Source: Chimonanthus salicifolius (Eukaryota > Streptophyta > Magnoliopsida > Laurales > Calycanthaceae). From it: a DNA stretch of 64,000 bases. The notes beneath the pieces are model-generated. The model was not told the origin of the DNA, did no database searches, and saw only the letters and a program-made list of their open reading frames with translations. Below, piece after piece: positions 25,501-34,260 of the stretch (positions are counted from its first letter, which is position 1; each line of letters opens with the position of its first letter). The stretch lies in NCBI GenBank assembly GCA_013350335.1, contig CM023539.1, positions 43,200,631 to 43,264,630 on the forward strand, read 5' to 3'. A program made the position numbers and the translations under genes.

Positions 25501-28500
25501 ATCTAAAAATAGAAAGAATTTGTGCAAAAGTTTGTGAAGTAGAGAGAATTATCCACAATCACTCTTTTTAGAATGGTATCTACAATAAATTTTTTGACTA
25601 ATGTTACTCGCATGAAGCGCATGTTTCTCACTAGTAACAATAAAAAAAGCTGGTTATTTTTTGAATTTTCAACCCTTGGGACCTTGTTTAATTTGACAGG
25701 AACATATGTTCTAGTACCATATTGTGTTTCCTTTATGAAATGTAGTGTACTAATGTTACTCGCATGAAGCGCATGTTTCTCACTAGTAACAATAAAGAGA
25801 GCTGGTTATTTTTTGAATTTTCAACCCTTGGGACCTTGTTTAATTTGACAGGAACATATGTTCTAGTAGCCATATTGTGTTTCCTTTATGAAATGTAGTT
25901 GTATTAGTGTTGAATCTTTTCCCTTTAAGGAGAAAGTGTTCATAGGCCAAGAAGAGGTTCAAAATTTTAAATAGGAGAAAAGATCTGCTGAATGAAAGGG
26001 TAATGGACCTCTGCACCTATAATAAGAAAAGAAAGGGGATCTGTTGGATAGTTGAATTTCTTAAAGGATAATTTTGGTATTATATAGTTTCTGGCTGAAA
26101 AAAGAGTAGGTGGTGCCTCCTTCAGTCATCAAACTAAAATCCGTAGCATCTAAATCAAGACCCATCATTAATCATTATATTAACTAAAATAAACAGGTTA
26201 TGAAATAGCAGGGAAACTGATCATAATAGGACCCTTGATTTAGGTGACAACTCTTGTAATGTCAGGAGGTGTCTAGTCAATCGAAAGTTACTTTTTTTTT
26301 TTTGGAATCATTGATAAAGAAATCAATAAATTAACTTATGCTCTCAAACTATATTGCATTTTAGAGTTCTGCTTTCGTTCTATGACTAGTGCTCAGAAGT
26401 AATATTTGGGTAAAAAAGATGCTTGCTAATTCGGGTTATTATTTTTCTATGGCCTGCTTGATGCAGGAATGATGATGTTAGTGACCATCTTGCTCAAAAT
26501 GAATGCAACAACAATGCTGGAGAATCCGACATCTCTGAAGCTGGAACCCAACAAGATGATGTTGATGTTAATGAAAACCACTCAATCAAGCCACCAATGT
26601 TTCAAAAAGGTGTACTAAGAACCAATTGCATCGACTGCTTGGATCGCACAAATGTGGCACAATATTCCTATGGTTTGTCAGCTCTTGGACAGCAGCTTCA
26701 TGCATTGGGGTACATAGACGTCCCAAAAATTGACCTAGATGACACACTGGCTGATGACCTAATGAGTTTTTATGAGACAATGGGTGACACACTTGCTCAT
26801 CAATATGGTGGTTCTGCTGCTCACAACAAGGTATCCCTAAAATATTTTCTAATTCACAATTTTTGTTTGCAACATGTAGATATTTATTAGGTTTTATCTT
26901 TTAAATTTATTTAAAAATTAAAGGAGGGTGATTTGTTTAGGACAAAGGAGCAAAATTTAACCACTACCTCTATTTTGAGGAAAATAGAGGTACAGAAAAG
27001 AACCAAAAATATTACAAGATTGGTGAAAGTGCTCCTAAACAAGTGAGAGAAGCAGGCTATGCATTGGTTCTTTTGAACAATCAAACCTCTTGAATGAATG
27101 ATATCTTTAATCTCAAAAATTGTACCTGCAAATCACCAAGGAAAATAAATTTAGAAAAACCAACTGATAGCATTGCAAGAATGCCTATGAATCAAGCATT
27201 TTGGATATCTAGAGAATGAAGTAGCTTACAACCTTTAAAATTGCTTTCACCTCTAGATCTCCTCAAGTATTCTTCTTAGAAAAGCTGTCATTATAAAGTG
27301 CAATATTCTAAAGCTATTAAAAGGACTATTTGTTCTTTGGTTGCTGGTGGGTGATCATGTCTTAGGTGCTTTTTCCCCTGTCCTGACTTTGTATCTCTCC
27401 TTTGGTGCACAGCTTGTGCGCTTTTAATAAAGTTACCATTTCGTAAGGGGAAAAAAATCTACTCATAATTATGATTTTTTTCTTCAATTGGTTGAGAGGA
27501 GGGGCAAAAACCACAGCTATGATTTTTTTCCGGTTCTTTTTTTCTTTCCTCTTTATCTTTTTTAAGATCTGCAGTTTATTTGTGGAAATCACAATCTATT
27601 AAATATGTTATCGCATGATTATCTACCATAGGCCATAATCATACCATACTACTAAAGCGCTTTCATGCTAGAGTTGTTAGTTATTTGGTATTCTATTTTT
27701 AAGAGTCTACCTTTGGGGACATTTTTATCAAAAATGTATTTGCTTATATCAATATATCTAAATTTTAAGTTAATCGATATCCAATTAAGAGGATATGTTC
27801 ACTTGTTATTTGAATCCTTTCTTTATGTATTAGGTCTTGGGAGTTCAAATCAGATTAGTGGGTTTTTATAGGCTTATGTGTGTGTATATGTGCGTGCATG
27901 AGTGTGGTGGGTGGGTGGGTGGGTGGATGGGGGTGTGGATGTGTGTGTGAGACTAGGTATTGGGTGACCGGGTGTAGTAGTAAAAAACTACACCCTATTT
28001 CTTGGATTTGTGGCAAGTGTCCATGTCAATTGTGTTGCCTTTGTTTTTGTGATTGCGAGATGGGCTGTTGACTATATGCGGGGATGGCTTTTCAAATTCT
28101 GCTTCTTTATTTGGCTCTATTATAAAGTATAAAGTCCGTCACTACACTATCTGTTATGTCTTTCTTTAACCTTTTCCTCCACATTTTTAGTGGTCTTCCT
28201 CTCCTCCTTGTGCTTGCAATTTGTAACCTTTCAACTATACATACTGGGCCCATATATGGTTTTCTACTTACATGGCTAACTAAGACGAGTTTCTCTCAAT
28301 TTTATTATATATTATGGTTATCTTTAAATTGTCCCTAATTTGATCATTTCAATTCTATCTTTTACGGTTAATCCACTCATCCAACTTTAACATGCACATC
28401 TCCGTTATATTAAATTTGTTTATTTGTCTTTTCTTCATTGCCCAACACTTTACTCCATTGAACCTTGTGGGCTTGATAACTATTTTACAAAGTTGTCTCT

Positions 28501-31500
28501 TTAAACAATGTCGGATTCTTTTATAGCAGAGGACTTTGCTACCTACATTTTGCCACCCTGGTCCCATTTGATTAGTTTTATCTAAGTCAAATCCTTCGTG
28601 ATTCTACCATAAAGCCTAAGACCGTGTTTGTTTGCAAGAATAGATGGGGATGAAATTGAATGGAATGGATGAACTTGGTCCTGGCCCAAGCCCAGATACA
28701 TGTAGCCCATTCCATTCCGTTCCCCCTTATTCTATGTCGCTATCTTCTGTTCCATTAAAGTTGCACTCCATGTATTTTGTTTTTTTAGTGATATGTATTT
28801 TATTTTCATTATACTAATTTTTAAATTATTGGTCTAAAAAATTTTCCTCCAAGATTCAAACTTGTTATTAAGAAGTTGTTTTGATTTACTAATTAATACT
28901 ATATCATTTGCAAAAGCATACACCATGGGACTTCATCCTGGATTTCTAACATTATGTTATCCATAAACAATGCAAATATATTTGGGCTTAACATAGATCT
29001 TTGGTGGAGTCTGACTGAAATTGGGAATTTTGCAATCTCCCCACATGGTGTTCTAACGTTAGTAGTCTCTCTGTTATGCATACCCCGTATAATCTCTACC
29101 TATAAATATTCCATATCAGTCTCCTTGGGACTCTATCATAATAAGCCTTTTCTAAGGCTGCATTTGGATGAAGGGAAAGAAGGATAGTGCGAGGGATTCT
29201 CCTTTCCCCTATTTGGTATTTACTATTCATGGGAAAAAATGAGGCTCACTTTTCTCCCAAATTCTCCTCTCCAGCCTAAATTTGGCTTCTCCTAAAGAGG
29301 GAGGAAAGACCATGGTTTCCTCTCTTTCCTCCTTGCTTATCTCTTTACTTATCATTTTCTTTATACCTTTCCCCCAAGATTACCAAATAAATACAAGAGA
29401 ATCCCTTTCTCAAGGGAATCCCCTAACAAGCTTTCTCCTCATCCAAACGTAGTGTAAGTTGACAAATACCATATATAGGTTCTTCCGCCTCTCCCTAAGT
29501 TTCTCCACGAGTTGTTTTAGTGCGAAGATAGCTTCCGTTGCAAACCTACTTGATATGAACCCAAATTGGTTTTTTAATATACTCAACTCTTGTCTTATAC
29601 ACACCTCTACTACTCCATGATTTTATAGTGTGACTCATGAATCTAATAACACAATAATTTGCTACTCTCTTTCTATATGTAACTTCATTTTCAAATTCTG
29701 TATTCAAAAGATCTTTAAATTTAGTTTCCCACTGAATATTTATTTGTTCATATTTAACTAGACCCTTTGATTTTCATCCTTAATATATAATATGTGATTG
29801 AGATCTTTACTCTTTTGTTCTCATTCCTTAGCCAATTTATAAATTTTCTTTTCCCTTCCTTGTTACCAACTATGCAAATAAGTCATAGTAGGCTTCAAAT
29901 TTGGTTTTACTTGTTTCTTTGTAAGCAATTTTCCGTGGTAGTTTATAATTCTCCAGTATTTCTTTTTCTTTTTTTTTTGCCAGAGCTTGAACTGGATTTT
30001 CTTTTTACTAATAGCCCTTTGCACGTTTATATTCCGCCACCACGTGTCTTTACATAGACTTATCTATTTCTTTTAGTTTTACATAAAACCTCTTTGACTA
30101 TTTTTTTAATAAATCTAGACATTTTATCCCACAACTCATTAGAGTCGAGATCATCATCCCACTCTTTGTTCCATAGAACATAGAACCTTATCCTGGAGAG
30201 TATCCATTTTTTCCATTTTCAAGTTCCACCACCTAATTCCACACAGACACACACCCACCCCAAATCCAGGTGAAGTAGGATTAAAAAAAAATACACCCCA
30301 TTTTTTGAGCCAATGGTAGATGTCTAAGTCATTTACATCACAAGGGTGCTATCACCCTTTTTAAGGTAAGTTTTCAAATGTTTTTGTCCTTTTGTGTGAT
30401 GTGAAATGGGTGGTTGACTACACCTAGGTTTGTAGGTTTTCCCACACATGCATGTATATACCGCATATATTCAAGGCTTTGACATTTTAGTAAGAATGCT
30501 CCCTGATGGTGTCAAATGTCACTCTTTAGTGCTTGTTTTTTTTTTTGGGGGAAAAGTCACTCTTTAGTGCTTGTTGAGCTATATATAAAGCAAGGATCAT
30601 CCCACAAACGAGTTTGCACTTAAGTTTGGTGTAAACGGCCGAATAGCCCCACTTGGACTCACATGGATAGGTGTGTTTGAAAGGCCTTACTTGTATGTGA
30701 CGAGTATAAAATTTCATCTTGATTAGATGGATGAAGCTTTCCTTTTTAGAACCCTCAAAATTTCAACTTTATTTGACCGTAGAAATTCATCAGGTTAGAT
30801 CAATAGGATTTAAAAGTCAAATTAGTGTCAAATTGAGTATAGGTGCAATACACGGGATGTGGATAGGGAATGGATCCATTGGGTCCATTGTGGCCCCACA
30901 AACCAAACCAACTTCCTACAAACTAATTTGCTGGTGATCCTCGTTATAGGGTTGTACCAATCCCTTTTTAGTCAGGCCTTGCTTAATGAAAAAATACGGG
31001 AATATGCACAGGGGTGACATTGTGTGATGGAAAATGTTTGTCGTGCAATTACATGGAGGAGGGTTTTACAATCTTGAAGAACTTGACACTTTGAGGGAGT
31101 TGTATGGTATCACTAAGGTGTCATCCCTTCTATGATCTATCTTGCCTTGGTTGTGATCTCATTTGTGCTTTGTATTTGCTTAGCCATTGTTTTTGGCTTA
31201 GCAACTGCATGAATAGAAGATACTTTGTGGAGCTTTCTGAAAGCTACCATGTTTTTTTAATGCTTCTTTCATGGTAAAAATTCTAAAAATCTATTGGCTC
31301 TATGCAACGAATTTTCTTATCAAAATAACCTCTCCAGCTTATCAACAGAGATATTTTTTCATGATAATATTAAAAATCCATTTCATTTCTTATATTTACT
31401 ATTTAATAGCCCTAAGAAATCTATGAAAACACAGATATTCTCTGAAAGAAGAGGTCAATGGAGAGCAGCAACCCAGTCCCAGGAGTTCTTTAGGACCCTA

Positions 31501-33901
31501 CAGCGCTACTACAGCAATGCCTACATGGATGGTGAAAAGCAAGATGCAATAAATGTGTAAGTTTACCTTCTTAGCCTAGAAGTATTGCTGTATACATTTA
31601 GCTGGAGAATTTGTCTTGCAATTTCTGAAATAAAAGAAATTTCATCAATTTTACTCTCTTACTGCCAAGCATTTATTTTATTGCTTGCGTTTGTTTTTGT
31701 GAACAAGCAGGTTCCTGGGTCACTACCAACCCCAACCGGGAAAACCAGCACTTTGGGAGCTAGACTCAGACCAGCATTACAATGTTCGGAGAATTGGTGT
31801 AAGGTATGACTGGAAATATTAGTTTCATCTTAATTTTGTGTCTCCAATGCTACTAACCTAAAGAAACGCAAATAAAATGCCTATGTGAAACATACAGGTG
31901 CTTTCTTTTGAAAAAAAAAATGCAATGAAAGTTCAATATGGTTCATGTCTTGTGCTGCAACGGAAATATGATTTTGCAAGCTGTTATAGTTCAATTGATA
32001 CTTCTGTCTATATGGTGATTGTGTCTAGTTATGTTAAGACATGTCGACTTGAGATCATGCATTTTCAATTGTCAAGTTGGGAAGAATAGCTGGTCAACCA
32101 CTTGGAATCGTTATATCCATTCAATACAAATTGTTCAACATCTTGAAATTTTGTATATGCAATATTGTTGTGGCAATGCATTTTAAATGTTTTCTAAGTA
32201 TTTTTATTTTATTGATGATTACAAAATCCCCGATAGTATTACAAGTCATGGTCGTTTTTCAGGTCTGACTGTTAGTTTGTTATCTGCACAATATTGAGTG
32301 CAAAGTATGAAACCATCTGTTTGATTAGAAGTTTTACCTATGCTGTGCTCCATTTGCATATGCACTAACCTTGAAGTTGTCTTCACAGGTTATTTTTTCA
32401 AAGATCCATGTCAGATGGAAATATTCTGTGTGAAAATAGCACACCAATATCAGGCACAAATATTGGAAAGAAAAAACTCCCTACTTCAGGACTGGCTGAT
32501 AAAATGCTTCAAGGTGAAACAGTCAAGGTTCTGTCCGGTTCCACACCAGAAATCTCAACTTCTGAAAGTGATGTATCATATTCAAGGTTGGTGCAATTTG
32601 TCATTCCCCCCTGTGATGCATTGAGCTTTGTCTGTTTCTCTCAGTTTTCAGTAGAATATGATTTATATTTAACAAACGTGAAGCAAGGGAGGCTTCTGTC
32701 AAACAGATTGTGACATCCTAAAAACCTTAATTTATCTTTTATTCTTGTTAGCGGTATCAGTTCTATACTGTAATCAGGAAAAATGGACTGTGAAATAAAT
32801 ATAAAGCAGTTTTCATTTTAGAAGAAGGTTTTCGTTTGGTAGATGCAAGAATTTATTAATTAGCATCTTGACTAAGCTCTTTATTCTAGGTACACCCCTT
32901 CAATGCCTCGCAGACAGCTCTTTGTTGATACACAAAGAGATTTATATTTCAATGATAATGGGGCAGGAGATTCAAATTTTCTTGACCTAGACTGGCTTTC
33001 TTCTTCTGGGAATTCATGCGAGGAAGAAGCATATGATAGGTAATATCCATGATTTGTAGTTGTACTCTCTTTTACGGTCTCTAAGCTCTCTGTTCTCTTG
33101 TATTTTTTAAATTTATATGTGCATTTATATTTATAAGTGATCTGGCTTATCAATGGTTGCAGGTCTGCACTCATTAGTTCCCCTGTCACTAGCCTTTCAT
33201 CTGAAATTTTTAGCAATGGCTCTGGTGTGGAGACAACCATGCCCTTGAAGGAAAATGGATGTGGCACTAAGGTCAGTTGCACAACAGTTGACCAATCTAC
33301 CAATTGAAATCTCAGTGTCTCAGTAAGGGGCCCCAGTTTGATTGATCTTTATGCTTCATAGAAGCATAATTTTTGAGTAGCGATCCTCCCACGGGCATTT
33401 TATATAATCCGACACGGGTTTTACTGTATTGCCCATTTTGCCTTTCAAATTGGCTTGATGAACCCTTCGAATCACTTACAGCAAAGGGTTCAGTCAGCCG
33501 ATTCGAAGGGCAAAATGGGCAATACAGTAAAACCAGTGTCAGGTTACACAAAATGCCTGCGGGAGGATCGCTGGCCGAATTTTTTTCCCTTTTAAATGTT
33601 TCAGTCGATTGTTCAATTTTGAAATAAAATCTTCTGCTACAGCGTAATGTCAGTCTGGATCCAGACAATTTTCTTGTGGGAGCATGACTTTGATTAAATA
33701 GTTTAATATGTAGATGATAATTGCATACGGCAGTGTATGTGATCATCAATCATCACTTAATCGAGCATTGAACATGTGCAGGGCAGAGAACAGAGAGAGG
33801 CGGAAGTGTCCTACAACAGAGCCGGGGATCCTGACAATCTCAGTGAATATTCTGACAGTTTTGTGAATTGGGTTATTCATGGAGAGGCTTTATGCCATTG
33901 A
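3801..33901 (+). CDS. SAC: SAC-domain phosphoinositide phosphatase (FIG4-like, plant SAC2-SAC5 type), 16 exons
   Basis: Coding exons: 3801-3896, 6458-6662, 6771-6936, 7562-7784, 17268-17344, 17465-17652, 17743-17840, 18022-18155, 18252-18380, 26467-26830, 31435-31556, 31711-31803, 32389-32586, 32890-33039, 33163-33271, 33782-33901. All junctions are GT-AG and the exons sum to 2472 nt, one open frame of 823 residues, close to the roughly 800-residue Arabidopsis SAC2-SAC5 proteins. Visible landmarks: N-terminal [31 protein letters not shown] near 250-266; [15 protein letters not shown] near 300-315; the phosphatase signature CIDCLDRTN starting at Cys493 (CX5RT with Arg499); and a C-terminal [13 protein letters not shown]. 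An acidic Asn/Asp-rich insert (about residues 440-478) precedes the active site. Members of this family remove phosphate from PI(3,5)P2 and related lipids on endomembranes; the Arabidopsis SAC2-SAC5 group acts at the vacuole membrane. Function here is inferred from family. The start is the first ATG that opens the conserved N-terminus. Confidence 0.95.
3897..6457 (+). other. SAC intron 1
   Basis: A 2.56-kb GT-AG intron. It holds the CT repeat at 4129-4160 and otherwise unclassified AT-rich DNA. The stretch around 5240-5300 (CCCAAATAGATGGGATAAATG followed by GATGATGACGG) looks like the end of a degenerate LINE tail, but this is weak. Confidence 0.6.
4129..4160 (+). repeat. (CT)n microsatellite in SAC intron 1
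   Basis: Second uninterrupted CT run, followed by CTCCCTCCCTCCCT, about 230 bp after the exon 1 donor site. Confidence 0.9.
8430..8700 (+). pseudogene. LINE reverse transcriptase C-terminal fragment
   Basis: Read in + frames it gives [17 protein letters not shown], a KDMLN...VANGLIYDK block and [11 protein letters not shown]. This is the C-terminal tail typical of a widespread plant non-LTR reverse transcriptase with an LRWFGHVxRRP core. Stops and changes show it is dead. The LTR element at 8741 was inserted just downstream. Confidence 0.6.
8741..9500 (+). repeat. 5' LTR
   Basis: 760 bp, TG-start, highly similar to 11273-12076. It contains a TATA-like TTATAAATAC at about 8893. It is shorter than its partner, mostly through indels in the CT-rich part. 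Confidence 0.88.
9575..10325 (+). pseudogene. Broken gag gene of the LTR element
   Basis: Begins with ATG at 9575 ([19 protein letters not shown]). The frame shifts in the CCCACCCACC stretch near 9755-9785 and meets a stop at 10005-10007. The following frame to 10325 carries a recognisable Ty3-type gag core ([38 protein letters not shown]). Gag would form the virus-like particle. This copy cannot make an intact protein. Confidence 0.75.
10571..11275 (+). pseudogene. Zinc knuckle and aspartic protease region of the LTR element
   Basis: One open frame begins with a CX2CX4HX4C zinc knuckle ([14 protein letters not shown], 10577-10618). It continues to a retropepsin-like segment ([14 protein letters not shown] near 10834-10875, then [12 protein letters not shown]) and ends at an acidic tail just before the polypurine tract. 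The usual D-S/T-G catalytic triad reads D-N-G, so activity is doubtful. The frame differs from upstream gag, implying another shift between 10325 and 10570. Confidence 0.7.
11273..12076 (+). repeat. 3' LTR
   Basis: 804 bp partner of the 5' LTR with the same ends. It carries extra short segments near 11730 and 11815 that the 5' LTR lacks. Confidence 0.88.
12480..13040 (+). pseudogene. LINE reverse transcriptase C-terminal fragment
   Basis: Contains sequence reading as a PTMLYGVE.W-type block followed by LKVAPIEEK and RMVWKH, which are characteristic of the thumb/C-terminal part of the same plant LINE lineage as 8430-8700. It has many stops and frameshifts. Confidence 0.55.
13422..14561. mobile_element. 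Non-autonomous hAT-like element with perfect 8-bp target duplication
   Basis: Flanked on both sides by TCATAAGC (13414-13421 and 14562-14569). The ends are imperfect inverted repeats: AAGGTCGTCAAAATCG on the left, and TCAATGTTGTCAAACTCG when the right end is read in reverse. The inside has no transposase. It holds a pyrimidine-rich tract (13640-13800) and a degenerate internal duplication of a TATGTATTCTATATATTG-containing block (about 13920-14080 and 14125-14250). 8-bp duplications and GTCAAA-type ends fit the hAT superfamily. Confidence 0.72.
14580..15660 (-). pseudogene. Degenerate LINE reverse transcriptase fragment (reverse orientation)
   Basis: On the - strand it reads, in order, a domain around [20 protein letters not shown] (resembling the LINE catalytic region normally ending in F-A-D-D; here the Asp pair is lost) and later [17 protein letters not shown] (about 14745-14695). 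The order matches a single LINE copy running right to left. Stops and frameshifts are frequent, and a (T)n/(TG)n tract interrupts it near 15497-15530. Confidence 0.65.
16075..16680 (+). pseudogene. Ty1/copia gag remnant
   Basis: Shifting + frames give a TGWKL-type start (about 16110), [31 protein letters not shown], and [27 protein letters not shown] (shown in parts). This is the usual order of the copia gag (UBN2/DUF4219-like) domain. No integrase or reverse transcriptase follows. It is heavily decayed. Confidence 0.5.
19780..20155 (+). pseudogene. LINE RNase H-domain C-terminal remnant
   Basis: Reads [20 protein letters not shown] and LAKAGV, matching the H-V-x-R-x-x-N-x-x-A-D-x-L-A-K end of plant L1-type LINE RNase H domains. 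It is followed by about 200 bp ending near an AATGAAATG/A-rich tail. A fragment only. Confidence 0.55.
20900..21420 (+). pseudogene. LINE RNase H-domain remnant
   Basis: Reads [20 protein letters not shown], the first strand and catalytic Asp region (NFDG) of RNase H domains in plant non-LTR elements. Then come [14 protein letters not shown] and a later [12 protein letters not shown] end, finishing at an A-rich tract near 21415. Several stops. Confidence 0.6.
22517..22552 (+). repeat. (GA)n microsatellite
   Basis: Uninterrupted GA run within the solo LTR. Confidence 0.9.
22915..23548 (+). repeat. Tandem duplication of about 316 bp inside the solo LTR
   Basis: Unit 1 (22915-23230) and unit 2 (23231-23548) both start GAACCACCATAAAAAATAGG and both end at the ATTCACCCCCC motif. 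They are nearly identical apart from a short insertion after AATAGGTG in unit 2. Confidence 0.88.
23600..25570 (+). other. Unclassified AT-rich intron DNA
   Basis: No coding domain or recognised mobile element. Contains several poly-A/T tracts and degenerate repeats of an AAATAGAAAAATT...ATTTG type between about 25090 and 25560. Confidence 0.4.
25598..25902 (+). repeat. Recent 152-bp tandem duplication in SAC intron 9
   Basis: CTAATGTTACTCGCATGAAG begins both units (25598 and 25750) and the units differ at only a few bases. Copy 2 lies about 560 bp before the active-site exon. Confidence 0.92.
26831..31434 (+). other. SAC intron 10
   Basis: A 4.6-kb GT-AG intron. It contains a TG/GGTG-rich stretch at 27880-27955, a reverse LINE fragment (28360-29640), and two loosely similar blocks around 27975-28040 and 30265-30335 (TACACCC...ATTT...AAGTGTC/TGTC). 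The rest is unclassified. Confidence 0.8.
28360..29640 (-). pseudogene. Degenerate LINE reverse transcriptase fragment (reverse orientation)
   Basis: On the - strand, in order: [20 protein letters not shown] then [19 protein letters not shown] (about 29560-29460), later [20 protein letters not shown] and [12 protein letters not shown] (about 29020-28920), and finally an [13 protein letters not shown] tail near 28440. These are blocks of the palm and thumb of a plant LINE reverse transcriptase. The catalytic A-D-D is not intact. Confidence 0.7.
33378..33576. mobile_element. Long-TIR MITE copy 1, in SAC intron 15
   Basis: The left arm (AGCGATCCTCCCACGGGC... to ...GTATTGCCCATTTTGCC) is matched in reverse by the right arm (GGCAAAATGGGCAATACAG... 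to ...GGGAGGATCGCT) for roughly 65 bp, leaving a small loop. Strong hairpin potential, no coding capacity. Related copies are at 46736-47099, 59425-59733 and 63760-63936. Confidence 0.78.
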
Positions 33902-34260
33902 TGCCAATTTATTCTTTCTTTTTTTCCTCTTTTTTTAATTTTTACATCACCTTCGTCTGACTGTGCTTCGAGGATGAGACATGCCGGAAAAAGAAATAAG
34001 AGAAGCGGGATATGACGACACTGGTACCGGCATTCTATTGTAAGATATGTTTCCTCAATAGGTACCCTTTATGGTTCATGTTCGAATACTTCAGCCGTGA
34101 AATTCTCGGTTGGATTCATATGAAGTATGAGAAAATATCTATAATTCTTTTCGAGTCTTTAGTCCACTGCAACTTATGAACCTGAATTATCATGTAAATA
34201 TGTCATAATATATTTTACTCAAGCTTCCCTTCAAAATCAATCTTTTTTTTTCTTGGGTCC
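33902..34260 (+). other. Probable SAC 3' untranslated region
   Basis: AT-rich DNA following the TGA at 33899-33901. No strict AATAAA is obvious near the end, but plant polyadenylation signals are loose. The end point is a guess. Confidence 0.35.

Larger units (their letters stand above)
18381..26466 (+). other. SAC intron 9, expanded by transposable elements
   Basis: An 8.1-kb intron that splits the codon just before the acidic insert and active-site exon. It contains two LINE RNase H remnants (19780-20155, 20900-21420), a solo LTR (21628-23583), unclassified AT-rich DNA (23600-25570) and a 152-bp tandem duplication (25598-25902). Confidence 0.9.

Noticed and set aside
32881..33303. Open frame of 140 codons on the - strand
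   Set aside because: Antisense shadow of SAC exons 14 and 15.
33312..33749. Open frames on both strands in SAC intron 15
   Set aside because: Produced by the inverted arms of the MITE at 33378-33576, not by a gene.
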